Below the pieces are notes generated by a model that saw nothing but the letters and a program-made list of their open reading frames with translations, made no database searches and was not told the origin of the DNA. A DNA stretch of 64,000 bases from Perognathus longimembris pacificus (taxonomy: Eukaryota; Chordata; Mammalia; Rodentia; Heteromyidae), in NCBI RefSeq assembly GCF_023159225.1, contig NC_063167.1, forward strand, positions 75,003,298-75,067,297. Reading direction: 5' to 3'. Below, in pieces: positions 1 to 13,494 of this stretch (its first letter is position 1; each line of letters opens with the position of its first letter). Both the position numbers and the translations under genes were made by a program.

Positions 1-30
1 CCTCCCTTTTTTCCCTCAGCTTTAAAAAAA

Positions 31-267
31 AATGTTGGTCCTGAGGCTTGAACTCATAGCCTGGGCTCTGTCCCTGAGCTTTTTTTGCTCAAGACCAGTT
101 CTCTACTCCTTGAGCCACAGCTCCACTTCTGGATTTTTTGGGTACTTAATTGGATATAAGAGTCTCACAGACTTTTTCCTGCCTCGAGTGGTTTTGAACT
201 GCAATCCTTAGATCTCAGCCTCTTGAGTAGCTAGGATTACAGGTGTAAGCCACCAGCACCCAGCTCT
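31..267 (-). repeat. Type B SINE
   Basis: Antisense copy. The shared module (GGCTTGAACTCATAGCCTGG to GAGCCACAGC) lies at the left; GTAGCTAGGATTACAGG of the 7SL-like head lies at the right. Confidence 0.88.
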
Positions 268-463
268 TTTCAGCTCTTAAGGACAAGTCTCAGATTTCCC
301 AAATTAGATGCAGAACTTGTGTTTCTAACAAGATCTCCCACACGGAGGGAGGCTGTGGAGTTGTCATCCCTCTGCCCTGTGACAACTCAAATGTGTCCTG
401 GTGACCTGGACTTTTCCAGAGGATTTTTAGTTCATCTCTGAACTAATTTCCTTTGATGACTCA

Positions 464-477
464 TTTACACACACACA

Positions 478-515
<38 letters not shown>
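464..515. repeat. (AC)n microsatellite
   Basis: An AC dinucleotide run with one AG interruption near its start. Confidence 0.95.
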
Positions 516-516
<1 letters not shown>

Positions 517-1321
517 CCTTTGGAATCCTTTTCCCTGGCCTTTTTCCTAGATAACTTCTTTCATCCTGCCTAGAATCCCTCTGTTCTTTGTGGTAAATGA
601 AGGGCATGGGGTAGTATTCTAGACTTTTCATCCTTATCCAAATAGGAGATTACCTTGCTTTTGTAGCACTGGCAATGTAAGCTTCTTAGGCAAGAAGGCT
701 GGCCCCAAACCCAGGGCCTGTGTGCCAATCCTGACGGTTCAGCGACCAATTTTACTTCTTATGTCAACATGGTACCCCAGGAAACCACCGTGGCAAACTG
801 CCCATTCATTCTGCCTGTTCACTGTCAAGACCTCTTAGGAAAGCTGCTTTTAATTCATCCCTGGAGAGCAGATCAGACTTGCTTTGATCACTTTACATTC
901 TGATTCCTTCAAGGGTCTCTCCTAACCCTCCTCTGCAGGATGCTAAATACCATGAGACTCCAAGACTGGTAGAAACTCTCCATATGGGCAGATTCAAACA
1001 GTAACAGACACAAATATAGTGGTTTTTTGAGGATAGATGAATACAGAATTAAAGGGATTGGAAAGGCCTAGAACTCATAATAGAGTTGGGACCCATGGGT
1101 AAGAGGAACCAGGAATAAGAGAGATTTTCTCTCTCTCCCTCTCCCTCTTCCTCCTCCTCTCCCTCCCTCCCCCTTTCTCTCTTTCTGCCTCTGTCTCTCT
1201 CAATGATTGTTCTATTCTCCTTCCTAAACTGATATATGGCATATGCTTACCATACTTCATAATCCCTCATAACCTAGAATGTCTTGGGGTTTGTTTTGAG
1301 TTTGTTTGGTTTTTCTACAAA

Positions 1322-1710
1322 GTGCAGGATATTTCAAACTCAAGATCCTCCTGCTCCTGTCTCAGCCTTCTAATGCTGGGATTATATGCATTCATTACCA
1401 TGCCTAGCTGCAGTCAGTGTTTTAAGGAATCAAAATTACTTCTAGAAAATGCACAGAAAACATAATATCAAAATGTTGAATCAGGACAGGGTCTTGCTAC
1501 ATCATTTTCATACATTTAGGTACTTTACATTCATTAAAGCATTTACTCTTCATAAGAACCCAGGAGGAAGATATTAGTAAATAATCGTATTAAAATTCTT
1601 GACATTGGGTCTGGGGATTTAGTTCAGAGCATTTGACTAGCACGTGTGAGGGCCTGGGTTTGATCTCAGGCACTAAAGGGCAGGGGGAAGAAAAAAGGGA
1701 AAGAAACAAA
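1322..1710. repeat. B1-like and ID-like fragments
   Basis: An antisense B1-like piece at 1325-1410 (GATCCTCCTGCTCCTGTCTC) and a sense ID-like piece at 1607-1700 (GGTTTGATCTCAGGCACTAA). Both are old and diverged. Confidence 0.6.
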
Positions 1711-2342
1711 TGAAAAGAAATCTTGATATCAAGTTATATTTTCAATCTAGCTACAATATTGTTTGAAACTCAGAGGAGACATATACAAAAGAGTAACCAT
1801 AGTTTCTGTTTTTAAAACGTCTTCTTTAATTTCTCTCTTTCCCGGTATTCCCAGTTCAATGACTTAACTTGCTTAGGAAAACAAGCCTTTTCCAAGAGAA
1901 ACAACATTTAAATCAAAGAAAATTCTTACATCAACAGTATTTTTAAAAGTGATCTTTCTAAAACTTGTGATATTTCCGACACGCTGAGTTTTTGGAGCTT
2001 GGAAGTGGGGTGTTTCATCACCCAAGGGACTAAATCTTTATGAGAGCTTTAGGGTTACAATTTGAAAGCTGCTGAGAGAAGATAATTTTGCAGTTGAACT
2101 GTGGTACCTCTTTAACAAAAAAGAGAATTCCATTGATACTCAGACCTAGTGACAAGCAGCTTTAATTAGTCACTTAATCACTATTCATTGGGTGCCTCGT
2201 GGTTTAAAGAGCTATGCATTTTCTCTGGAAAAGATGGCAAGTACCATACTTTCAATGAAAGACAAATGCTATCTCCCAAATATCAGGAACCAAATAAGAC
2301 TGTTCTCACTTTCATACAGTGCTGGAGAGCAAAGGCCTAGCG

Positions 2343-2545
2343 AGTGCAATTTAAGCCAGAGAAAGGTATAAAAAGCCGTTCTAATTGGAAAAGAGGTAAA
2401 ACTATCATCTTACATACAGAAAACCCTAAGGGATCTACTGAAACATTATTAGGACTAATAAATGAGCTCAGCAGACTTGCAGGATATAAAATCAATACTC
2501 CTACAGTGGTTGTATGTCTATACACTAGCAACATGGTAAGCCACT
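2343..2545 (+). mobile_element. Old L1 ORF2 fragment
   Basis: Plus-strand translation gives ILHTENPKGSTETLLGLINE followed by LSRLAGYKINTPTV and LYTSNM. That is the ORF2 segment just after the reverse transcriptase active site. It is about 200 bp and more diverged than the copy at 13765. Both ends fade into unique sequence. Confidence 0.75.
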
Positions 2546-2611
2546 TAATACATTTAGTAAATATCCAGCAAGGGGTAGCTCTTATTTCATAACATAAATT
2601 TCATTTGTGTG

Positions 2612-2828
2612 TCTGCCATAGGGTCTTGCTATGTAATTCAGGATGGCCTTGAATTCTTAATCCTCCTGCCTTCTTCTCATGATTATAGGCACATGCTATC
2701 ACTCCTGGCTACAACGTAAGTATGTGCTTTTTTTTCTTTTTCGTATTTAGGCAGCACTAAGATTTGAACTCAAAGTCTTAATGTTTTCTGGACAGGTGTT
2801 CTACTGCTTGAGCCACACCCACTGTTCT
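2612..2828 (-). repeat. B1-like SINE and SINE scrap
   Basis: An antisense B1-like copy at 2612-2712 (GGGTCTTGCTATGTAATTCA). A fragment resembling the shared module follows, containing TTTGAACTCA and GCTTGAGCCACACC. Confidence 0.65.
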
Positions 2829-2831
2829 TTT

Positions 2832-2832
<1 letters not shown>

Positions 2833-2884
<52 letters not shown>
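2833..2884. repeat. (GT)n microsatellite
   Basis: Pure GT run between two SINE remnants. Confidence 0.95.
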
Positions 2885-2886
<2 letters not shown>

Positions 2887-3121
2887 ACCAATGCTGACAC
2901 TTAAACTCAGAGTCTAAGGGTGGTCCCTGAGCTTTTTTTTGCTCAGTCTAGTACTCTACTGTTTGAGTCACAACTCCATATCCAACTTTTTTTTTGGGGG
3001 GTGGATAACTAGAGATAAGCATCTCATAGTCTTATCTTCCCAGGCTGGTTTCGAACCAAGATCCTCAGACCTCAGCCTCCCAAATTGCTAGAATCACAAG
3101 TATGAGCCCCCAGTGCCTGGT
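2885..3121 (-). repeat. Type B SINE
   Basis: Antisense copy directly after the (GT)n tract, which sits where its tail would be. Confidence 0.85.
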
Positions 3122-3129
3122 GGCATTAG

Positions 3130-3351
3130 TTATTTTTGAGAAAGGGCTTCACATTATTCCCTGGCCAGCCTTGGCTGCTGTCCTCCTATTTATACTTCCC
3201 ACATCACTGAGATGACACACATGTGCCACTCTGCCTAGGTCTTTATTAGTTGAGATAGGCTGTCGTGAATGTTTTGCCCAGGCTGTATTGGAAATGCAAG
3301 CGCTGCCTCCTGAATAACCAGGATCACAGGCATGAGCCACTGAGCCCAACT
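3130..3351 (-). repeat. Two tandem B1-like monomers
   Basis: Two antisense 7SL-like units, 3130-3240 and 3241-3351, each with GGC-TG pairs and ATCA-CAGGCATGAGCC-like ends. Diverged and without a spacer. Confidence 0.55.
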
Positions 3352-4482
3352 GCGTGGGATTAAAAAGCAACTTTCTGGATTTTATTCTAAATCTTCACAA
3401 CATGATAAACTATACTTCCTTTAATACTTTTTCTTTTAAGTAAACCATCATCAGTCTGCTTTAAAAATCTTTACTCTTTTCTTTTTAAACAAGGACTCTG
3501 TACTAAGGGCTGGTAAATAGATCAATTATCAGGTTTACAATATAAATGTTAATACAGATATGATTCGTTTTCTCAGTGATGGAAACCAGTCAAATTAGTA
3601 CATCAATGTAACCCACACTTTTTTGAAAAGGAAAAAGATCTAGAAATCATGGAACCACTTTCCCTACCTAACCACTTATTGTTATCAACTTAGGATAACA
3701 GCTCCAAAGGAGGAAGGGTAGGAGTGAACAGTGGCTGACCCACGGAGAAAGAAGCTGGGGGATGGACTTCCATCTTGGAAAAGCCCAAAAGGAGAGCTTC
3801 CACCGGAAGTAAAGATTCACACAGGAAAGGCCTGGAAACCTGACAGCCCAGAGGAGTGCTCCCAGGGGCCTAGTCCCCTGATGTGACTGATAAACCCCTT
3901 TGTGTCCAGGCCCAGAGCTTCCGGGCAGGAAACCTTGGCCCCTTGGCAGGAATGAGGCTGGCCTGGGAGCAGGCCCAGTGGAGGCATCTCACTGCCCCTG
4001 CCCCTCCCTAGGGAGAGAGAGGTCGGAGCTCTTTCCCAGGCCCTCAGAGGTCTGAGAGGTCAGGCTGGTATGGAACTGGGCCCCTGCTCTCTCAGTGGAA
4101 GGTCAGTGCTTGAAGCCAGGCCTAGGGGAGGTTATGGAGCAGGAGAGTGAAGAGAAGGGAAGAACTTAAACTAAGGTGGGCTTATGTCAGTGAGGTCCAG
4201 GGCTGGGCTAGAAAGTGATTTGTGAGCTGGGCTAGGAAGGGTTTTCCCATCCTTATATTTGATGTTGTGCTGACAATGTCTGATGTTTTGGTTAATAATT
4301 TGGCTAATAAAGATGAAGTAGATTTGAATTATCACAATATCTACTTACATTCACAATGATGATACTGAGCCCTGGGAGGCCTAGCCAGAGATCTTCATGG
4401 GGAAAGAACACATTATTCATAAGGCAAAGGAGCATTAAGCTTCTTAGATAAAGTGAAGTTTCTTAAAAAAAATAAATCTCCC

Positions 4483-4940
<458 letters not shown>

Positions 4941-5394
4941 GTAAAGGTTTTGTAGAATATGTGTTCTGCCTATTATTATTATTTCTAACCCTGCCTTCCC
5001 GCTTTTAGTATTGAAGATTTTCTCATCTGATACTCTAGAACCACCTCTTCATTATTCTAAATCTATCATCAGCACTTAAGATCATTCTGCCCTCCTCTTG
5101 CCATGAGAAAACTGTTTCAGTTTTTCTTGCTTGAGTGGTGCTTGCTGTCAAGGATGAAAGGAAATGCTAAATTAACAATAAAAATCCAGCGTTCTGTTCC
5201 CTAGTTACCCTTCCAGTCTTCAGTGTATACTCCTGACTGTTTGAAATAAGATGCCATTGTTTAAGTGAACAAAGAAGTTACCTAGGCAAGAGAAAATCCT
5301 TCCCAATGCCTCATGTTCCTTCAAATTCAGTTTACATCTGGGAACATAAACCCCCACCCCCACCCCCCACTTTCCACTTACCCCTTCTGGAGGA

Positions 5395-5560
5395 GGGGGA
5401 GGAGAAGGAGGAAGGAAAGAAGGAGGGAGGAAGGGAGGGAAGGAGGGAGGGAGGGAAGGAAGGAAGGAAGGAAGGAAGGAAGGAAGGAAGGAAGGAAGGA
5501 AGGAAGGAAGGAAGGAAGGAAAGAAGGATGAAGAGAAAAAAGAAAAGGAGGAGAGGGGAG
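5395..5560. repeat. (GGAA)n and GGA-rich tract
   Basis: A pure GGAA/GAAG core at about 5450-5520 in a longer all-purine stretch. Confidence 0.96.
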
Positions 5561-6104
5561 GTTGGGGGGAGGGGAGAGACAGGGAGAGGAGAAGGGAAAG
5601 GAGAGGGGAAGGGGCTGGAAGAAGAGTTTGGCCTCATTCCTTGACAGGGCTACAACAGAAATCTTTTTGTGTTGTTTAAATGACCAAATGCAGTCAGTAC
5701 TGTGCTAACTGGGAAGGAGCTTAGCGAGGTGCTAATGGCAAAATCGCTAACACTGCAGCATGAAATCACAAAAGAGTCTCAAGTTAGCTTAAAATCTTCT
5801 CAGCTATTTATTCCCAGTCACTAAAAAATGTGCAAACTGTGGGAATTGGCTCTCTGAAATTCCTGACTAGGGCTATTGGGCAGGAAGTGTGGCTTTTGGG
5901 GGACCAAGTTTAGAGGTAATAGAAGTAGTGGGGCACTCTAACAGATGGAAGATCAACTGGATTTTCTGCCCCTCATCTGTTACTAGGAGGGTTCTAAAGC
6001 TGAGTAAAATGAGAATCGCACCACTTGGGAATCTCTATAAAGTTCTATGAATACTTGTAAACATATTTTAACACATTTATTAGATTTTGTTTTAGGATTT
6101 TGTT

Positions 6105-6330
6105 TGCTGGGGCTTGAACTCAGGGCCTGGACACTGTCCCTGAGCTCTTTTGTTAAAGTCTAACACTCTACCACTTGAACCACAGCACCACTTTACAGTT
6201 TTCTGGTGGTTAATTTGGATATAAAAAGTCTCATAGACTTTCTTACCCAGACTGGCTTTGAACCATGATCTTCAGATCTCAGCCTCTTGACGAGCTAGGA
6301 TTACAGGAGTGAGCCACTAGCACTGGGCTT
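6105..6330 (-). repeat. Type B SINE
   Basis: Antisense, full-length copy with CTTGAACTCAGGGCCTGG and GAGCTAGGATTACAGG. Confidence 0.88.
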
Positions 6331-6525
6331 TGTTTATTGGATTTATTATTAATTTATTATTAATATCACAGAGTACCACAGGACTGGGGGTGGTGGCTAT
6401 AAGGATTAGAAATTTAATTAACTCACATCTCAGAAGCCAGGGAAATCTAAGATGGAGGAGCCACACCTAGTGAGGGTCTTCTTGCTGCTTCTTGGCCCCT
6501 CACATGAGAGAAGGGACTGAACTTT

Positions 6526-6750
6526 GTTTTTTTTTTTTTTTTTTTTTTTTGTTTTTTTGGCCAGTCCTGGGCCTTGGACTCAGGGCCTGAGCACTGTCCC
6601 TGGCTTCTTCCTGCTCAAGGCTAGCACTCTGCCACTTGAGCCACAGCGCCGCTTCTGGCCGTTTTCTGTATATGTGGTGCTGGGGAATCGAACCCAGGGC
6701 CTCGTGTATCCGAGGCAGGCACTCTTGCCACTAGGCTATATCCCCAGCCC
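6526..6750 (-). repeat. Type A SINE, young copy
   Basis: Minus orientation: the T-run at the left is the A-tail and the ID head ends GGGCTGGGGATATAGCC at the right. A perfect target duplication TGAACTTTGTTT lies at 6518-6529 and 6751-6762. Confidence 0.92.
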
Positions 6751-7105
6751 TGAACTTTGTTTGATAACAGACCTGCTCTGGCAATAACTCACCTGTGTAC
6801 ACATCAGACATTAATCCATTCAGGAGGGCTCATGACTGAGTCACCTCCCATAGCTCCTACTCCCAACATGGTGGCATTGTGGGGGGGGGGTTACATTTCT
6901 AGCACACGAACCTTGGGGTACACATTTGAGCCACAGCATCTGGAAAAATGTACTTATTGATAAAAAAAAAGGAACATGAAGAAAAATACACATATAGAAT
7001 ATTTTCAAAGGTTTTTTTTCTTTATGCTGAGGCTTTCCTGAAACAGAATTATCATCACTGGCTGATCATATTTCCAAAATAAGGTGTTAATTAAAAAGCT
7101 AGTTA

Positions 7106-7331
7106 TGGCTGGGCATCAGCCTTATACTTGTAATCTTATCTACTCAGAAGCTGAGATCTGAGGATTGTGGTTCAAAGCCAGACGAAGCAGAAAGTCCATG
7201 AGACTCTTATCTCCAATTAACCACCAAAAAGCCGGAAGTGAAGCTGTGGCTGAAGCAGTAAAGCTCCATCCTTGAAAGGAAAGAGCTAAGGGAGAGTGTG
7301 AGGCCTTGCATTCAAACCCAGTACTGGTACA

Positions 7332-7365
<34 letters not shown>
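7106..7365 (+). repeat. Type B SINE with CA tail
   Basis: Sense copy starting GGCTGGGCATCAGCC. Its 3' end leads straight into a (CA)n tract (7335-7365). Confidence 0.88.
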
Positions 7366-7367
<2 letters not shown>

Positions 7368-9333
7368 CAACTAACAAGAGCTATATAACTATGGGTGGGG
7401 TTTGTTTTCAGGAGTAATCTTCACTGGAGAAATCAGGAGGCTAGCTTGATTTTTTTATTTGGGAACCCCCCAAGTCTCAGAATGGCTGGGGCTTTCCACT
7501 CATTCTGCTGGGCCCTAGAAGTCGGATGTTCCAGCTATGTGAACTGAGTGGGGAAGGTGCTAGAGCTCACTGTTCATAATGTGGGATTACTTTCTTCCAG
7601 TTTCAGGGACCTCCTCTGAACTCCTTTTTCATATCTGCTGTCCCAGGTCAAAGTTCACTTCATGGTGAACCTTGGTCCTCTGCCTGAGCTTGGAGATCTC
7701 TTCATGTTTTCAGCCCCACAACTTCCCCAGTGCTGAGAGACTCCTGTGTCCCCAATTCCTGAGCATTTTCCTTTGAATTCCTGGCAGTGTGTATTGGGGT
7801 GCATACCCAGTTGACCCACTTTGATTGAGGCTGATGAAGACATACAACAGATTCCAACCCAGGCATTGGCCCTGGATGAATGGAACTCTTCCTCAACTAA
7901 GGCCATCTCAAGGCCTTGACCTTGGTCTCCATTTGGACTATACTGAAGAGCTTCCTCTGAGGTCAGATGATGCCTGTTTGATTCTCTACCACAGTTCCAT
8001 GCTCTCACTCTCTCTCAGTCCTATTCTTTCTTTTCCCACAGGAATATTTCCTAAGGACTCAGTGAACTTCAGAGTTCCATCGTGAGGCGAGGAGGGGAAG
8101 TTCACAGGGAATGCAAGCTCAAGTCCTCTCTCCACTCTGCTTCACATTTTCATATTCCAGAATCTCATTAGCATTTCTCATCTGCCGTTGTTTCCTCTCT
8201 CATACTTGTGTGTGTATGCATGTGTGTGTGTGGGGGGTGTGGGTGCACACGTGCATGTGTACCTGTCCTAGGGTCTAAACTCAGGGCCTATCACTGAGCT
8301 ATCCCACTTAAGCCACAGCCCTACTTCTGATTTTTTAGTTTATTAGATAAAAGAGTCTCATGGAATTTCCTGCCCAGGCTGGCTTTGAATCAAAATCCTC
8401 AAATCTCACCCTCCTGAATAGCTAGGATTGCAGTCATGAGCCACCAGTGCCTAGCCTCTCTCATATTCTTTGGCTTTAGAAATTTATACCCCCTTTTTCC
8501 CCTCTACTGATAATTTTATTTTTATAAAACATCTGCAATAAATACATGTGTTCAATCTGTTGTGTTTAGCCAGAAGTCTGAAGATATATTCATAGCACCA
8601 TGGAACATATAATGAACTCTCTTGTTTCAAAAAAAAGATGAAAATTAACTCTGTAGATGGAGACTATCTGAGATGGACTATGAGGAAATGAGAAATCATG
8701 AGAAAATACAACCAGTGAGAGGCATCTGAGGCCAAGCTGTCATGTTTTTCAGGCACAACCCCAGCTGATGTTCTCCTCTCCTGCCTGGAGGGGCAAGCAA
8801 GTCCACATGGAGCTCTGTGCCTTCTCTCTTTCCTCCTCCAGCTTCTGCACCTGCTGGTTTCTCAGCCAGAGTGTTTCCCCCTCATTTCATCTAAGGGAAT
8901 CCTCCTGATCTGCCAGAACCTCACATAGACACCATCCACCCTTCACCCCCAGCATTGGGCCAGGCACCTCCCTTGTCCATCTAAAGCACCTCACTGTGGT
9001 TGTGGAATAAGTGAATCAATAGCAAAATGGATGGATGCTTCCAAAAGACTCTTCTTGGAGGTCAGTCATGGAGGAGCAAGACCTGAGGCCCAAAGAGGAA
9101 AAGAGTCCATAAGTGGGTTTCTCCCGCCAAGCCCTCACTAATTGGAATGAACCAGAGTCAAGATATGAGGCCAAACAGTGTATTCCAGCCATTGTTATGA
9201 ATTTTGTTGGCAGAAATGAAAGACAGGATGCTAGAGTAGTTATGAGTATTAAACCAGAAAGGATAGGAAGGAAAGAGGAGACCATGCATCAAAATCATTA
9301 CTAGCAACCACTATTGCAAAAAAGCTGCAAAAA
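7366..9333. other. Intergenic block, little recognised
   Basis: Apart from the GT tract and type B SINE at 8206-8456, I see no gene or repeat. Open frames on both strands around 7655-8085 and 9016-9304 have no recognisable protein and no splice or start context. Confidence 0.6.
8206..8456 (-). repeat. GT tract and type B SINE
   Basis: An irregular GT-rich tract (8206-8260) followed by an antisense type B copy (8262-8456). Confidence 0.82.
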
Positions 9334-9555
9334 GGGGCTGGGGATATAGCCTAGTGGCAAGAGTGCCTGCCTCGGATACACGAGGCCCTAGGTTCGATTC
9401 CCCAGCACCACATATACAGAAAACGGCCAGAAGCGGCGCTGTGGCTCAAGTGGCAGAGTGCTAGCTAGCCTTGAGCGGGAAGAAGCCAGGGACAGTGCTC
9501 AGGCCCTGAGTCCAAGGCCCAGAACTGGCAAAAAAAAAAAAAAAAAAAAAAAAAA
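9334..9555 (+). repeat. Type A SINE, young copy
   Basis: Plus orientation, starting GGGGCTGGGGATATAGCCTA and ending in a long A-tail. The target duplication AAAAAGCTGCAAAAAG flanks it. The ID head carries intact A-box-like and B-box-like (GGTTCGATTCC) sequences. Confidence 0.92.
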
Positions 9556-12504
9556 GCTGCAAAAAGAACTTCAAGAGCCTCTAATTCCAACAAGAAGCAC
9601 CTCTACTAATACTCATTTGGATATTAGGGTTTTCCTCAAGATCTGTACATGATTTAACTTAACGTTCAACAACATTCTTATGAGATGGATGTTTATTTGC
9701 ATTTTACAGCTAAAGAAACTGGGGTGTAGAAAACATGACAGAAACCTTTCAGCTGGGAAATGATGACCATGGCACGATTTGAATCTGGGCCAATCTGAAG
9801 CTAACTCTTGGGTTCTTCAGCACACCAAAGCAAAAGTTCTCTCCTGCTGTTTCCTGACAACTCACCACCTATCCTGAGGAACTAGAAAGAAGTTTTACAC
9901 TATTGGTGGCAACAGCAATGCTTCTGCCCTGACAGAGATCCAGTCTCATAATCCAGGTATAAGAGAAGTTAAGGAGGATAAGGGTTGAGAGGGAGGAGGG
10001 CTGAAGGGCAGGAATGTGTTTATAACTATCTCCTACCCAAGGATTCTAAGAATCAGCGTAGAGGAAAACACAGGGCAGAGAATACCCCACACACAGAGCC
10101 AACTCATTGTGCCTCCCTCCTGACCTGGTAGCAAGAAGACTGTGCCTCCAGCACTCAGAGTTTGGGCCATCATTTATGGACCCAGACTTCAGAGGCCAGT
10201 GTACAGCAGGCCAGTCTGAGCCAGTGAGTCACCCCAGATGAGGCCCCAAGGGTCAGGAACACATAGGGAGATGTTGAGACACGTCTCAGACACTTGCCAG
10301 CTGAGCCCAGCTGGAGCAGGATTTCTGAGCCTGAAAGAGACATGGGAGGAGCCCCACATGTATGGGTCAGCATGAGCTTACTCAGCCATGCCTTGTGATG
10401 GTGGCTGTACTGTAGAACAGCCCCACAGGGCCAAGAGGTCATGAGAGTGGGGGGTGCTGAACCCAGCACTTTTCCCAGGCAGGGAGGGACCACTCCAGTT
10501 TTCCCCAGCCTCCCTGTGGGTCTTACTCATGTCAGGACTCTTTGCTTCCTTGGGTCAGCCCACCCCTAATGTGGGAGTCAGGAGAAAGTGCCTGCCACCC
10601 CAACTCCCTGTGGCCTTCTTCTTGCTGTTTCTCTAAATCCTTCCAAAGGAAACATGTGGAAGCTAAGCCATGAAATGGTTTCCGCCTGACTTAGCAGATT
10701 TTCATACTTGTAACTATTAAAATGGGAGGGATTATTTGTTTCAAGTCCATCTTACCTGATGGGCAGAGAATTCCACAGGGGGGCAGGGGTGGGGTTTGGA
10801 TTGCCCTGTTCAGTGGCATTGTGCTGGTAGCATCTGTGCTCAGGTAATAGGTGTTCAGGGGTGAACTGTCTGGACTCTGTATTCTGGCCTTGCATTAATG
10901 CTGACTATGAGTAAACTATCTCCCTACTCCCCTTTCCAAGGACCCCATTGTAGATGTTCTGATCCCTCCCCCACCTCCACAAGGCCCTTCTTCAGCAATT
11001 GCAGAGCTGGCAATTTAAAATCCCCTAGAAAAGTATCCAGAGCCAGAGCCCAGTCACACCACATCCTAGGCTGGGGGCCCTCCCCTTCTCTGCCCTCTCC
11101 TAGTAACAGCTGGGGTGTCAGTGCTGGGAGGGGCTGGGAGGGCCAAGTGTCTAGAAACCACTTGGGAACTGAATTGTACAGATGAGGAATGTGAGGAGCT
11201 GGGCAATTGTGCAGCATTGGGGAGGAAAGGTTAGCTCAGGGAGAAAAACAATTGGGATGCAGGCGCGCTTCTTGGCCATGAGGAAATGTACTGGCGCCCA
11301 GTCAAACTGGCTTATGTCCAGAATTTGATTTCTGGTTTTTGGTGGCTAAATAATAAAAAAAAAAAGGCTTATAAACTTAACTCCAGTTTGAAAAAAAATA
11401 CAACTATTTCAAATATTACCCCAGATAATCCCTTCAAAGCTAGCAGAAAGACCACCAGGGAGGTAAGAGATAAGCCCCACAGGTGGGAGCTCCCCCCACC
11501 ATAGGCCTTCTTGGACTCCTGATGAGGGAACACCCCCTCCCATGGGTGTGGGTTTTACCCATGGGTCAACTACTTACACATCAGCCATAGTATTGTAAGG
11601 ACAAGGAACCCAACAGTCAACTTGGAGGCAGGCAGAGCTGGGCGTCTTTCTAAGCTAATCACACACTGACATTTGTACTTGACAGTCAGGGCCTTTTCTT
11701 CTTCCTAGAGAACTAATGTGTACATATATTACTTTAAAGTCAAAGTTAATTAAAACTGGCTTTATCCCATCAATGAAAGCATGGCAAAGGCCAAATAGAG
11801 GAACTAGCCAAGCACAGCCCGGTAGTTCACTATAGGACAACATATGCCCAATAATCATCTGAACAGATGGCCACCCTAAATATTTGTCAAAGAAATGCAA
11901 TAAGAAAAGAAAATGAGACACCGGTTTTTGTCTTGCAGATTAGAAAGGACTGAATGCCATTTGTCAATTTTACTCACTAGAAAACCAGAGAGTCAACTGG
12001 AAAACACCCACCCTCCCACCCCCACACACTATATTAATGTTTTATATACACATACTATATTGTCATATATAAGAAATATGGGCATTATTTTGTTCCTATG
12101 TATATAGTGTTATTATATTTGTATTATATAATAAGAAATGAGAACCCTGTAAAAGAAAGCATCTTTTATTGAAAAGCAATAAAAACAAATTTTAAAAGCC
12201 ACATATCTAAAATCATTCAGATGAGTTAAAGATTTAAGGATGAAATACAAAATCAGAAAAGTCTTGAGGTAATTAGGTAATTCTGAAATAAGACTTTCTT
12301 TGGCTGACCTGAGAGGCAGAAATCACTAGTGAAAAGCTGGTGAAATGTGACCAGATGCAATTTATTTCAATATGTTGCTTAATACCAAAAAACAAACTAA
12401 AAGGCAAATAAATTGGTAACTACAAAATACTATTCTCTCTGTTAAAAAGAGAAACATATTGTCGGCATTACTTTCTGTTATGGAACATTCATAAATATCT
12501 GTTC
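9556..12504. other. Intergenic block, nothing recognised
   Basis: About 2.9 kb of unique-looking sequence. Overlapping short open frames near 10170-11220 show no family I know. A small A-run lies at 11356. Confidence 0.6.
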
Positions 12505-12711
12505 TTTTTTTTTTTTTTTGGCCAGTCCTGGGCCTTGGACTCAGGGCCTGAGCACTGTCCCTGGCTTCTTCCCGCTCAAGGCTAGCACTCTGCCACTTGA
12601 GCCACAGCGCCGCTTCTGGCCGTTTTCTGTATATGTGGTGCTGGGGAATCGAACCTAGGGCCTCGTGTATCTGAGGCAGGCACTCTTGCCACTAGGCTAT
12701 ATCCCCAGCCC
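12505..12711 (-). repeat. Type A SINE, young copy
   Basis: A perfect 16-bp target duplication CATAAATATCTGTTCT lies at 12490-12505 and 12712-12727. The body is almost identical to the copy at 26703-26913 and shares its variants CCTAGGG and TATCTGAGG. Confidence 0.93.
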
Positions 12712-12873
12712 CATAAATATCTGTTCTAAAAAAGTATTTGGGGGGAAATATGTAAGATGTTTTCAAGTTCTTATTTCTCAGCAGCAGATAACTCTCTTTC
12801 TGATCATCAGAACTACTAAAAGCTTTTGGACCTTTATACTTGCCTTTTGTTTGTTTGCTTTTAGCTTTTTTTG

Positions 12874-13200
12874 TGTGTGCTAGTACTGGGATTTAAATTC
12901 AGGGCCTGGGAGCTGTCCCTTAGCTTTTCCACTCAAGGTTGGTATTCTACCACTTGAGCTACACCTATACTTTTGGCTTTTTGCAGGTTAATTGGAGATA
13001 AGAGACTCACAGCCCAGACTCCTGCCTGGGCTGGCTTTGAGCCTTGATCCTCAGATCTCAGCATTTGGAGTAGCTAGGTTTACAGGCAATGGGCCTCTAG
13101 CACCCAGCTGTTTTTTTTTGCTTTTTGTTTGGACAGGTTTTAACATTATAGCCAGACTAACCTCAAATTCATAATCCTCCTGCCTCAGCCTCTCACATGT
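12874..13200 (-). repeat. Type B SINE and B1-like fragment
   Basis: Antisense type B at 12874-13110, then an antisense B1-like fragment (13128-13200, ATAATCCTCCTGCCTCAGCC). Confidence 0.82.
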
Positions 13201-13290
13201 TGAAATTTACACACTTGCCTTTGCCTTTGTTCAGAAGAAAAAAGATTTCCTCTCTGACCTCCCTGAGCCAACTTGTCTCACTTTTGATAG

Positions 13291-13494
13291 GATTTTTTTT
13301 TTTGCCAGTCCTGGGCCTTGAACTCAGGGCCTGAGCACTTTCCCTGGCTTCCTTTTGCTCAAGGCTAGCACTCTGCCACTTGAGCCAGAGCGGCACTTCT
13401 GGCCGTTTTCTGTATATGTGGTGCTGGGGAATTGAACCCAGGGCCTCATGTATACGAGGCAAGCTCTCTTGCCACTAGGCCATATCCCCAGCCC
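13291..13494 (-). repeat. Type A SINE
   Basis: Flanked by TTGTCTCACTTTTGA at 13273-13287 and 13495-13509. The ID head ends in CATATCCCCAGCCC. Confidence 0.92.

Noticed and set aside
10170..11217. Overlapping open frames on both strands around 10.2-11.2 kb
   Set aside because: GC-richer unique sequence with no family resemblance; no promoter, splice or poly(A) context I could defend.
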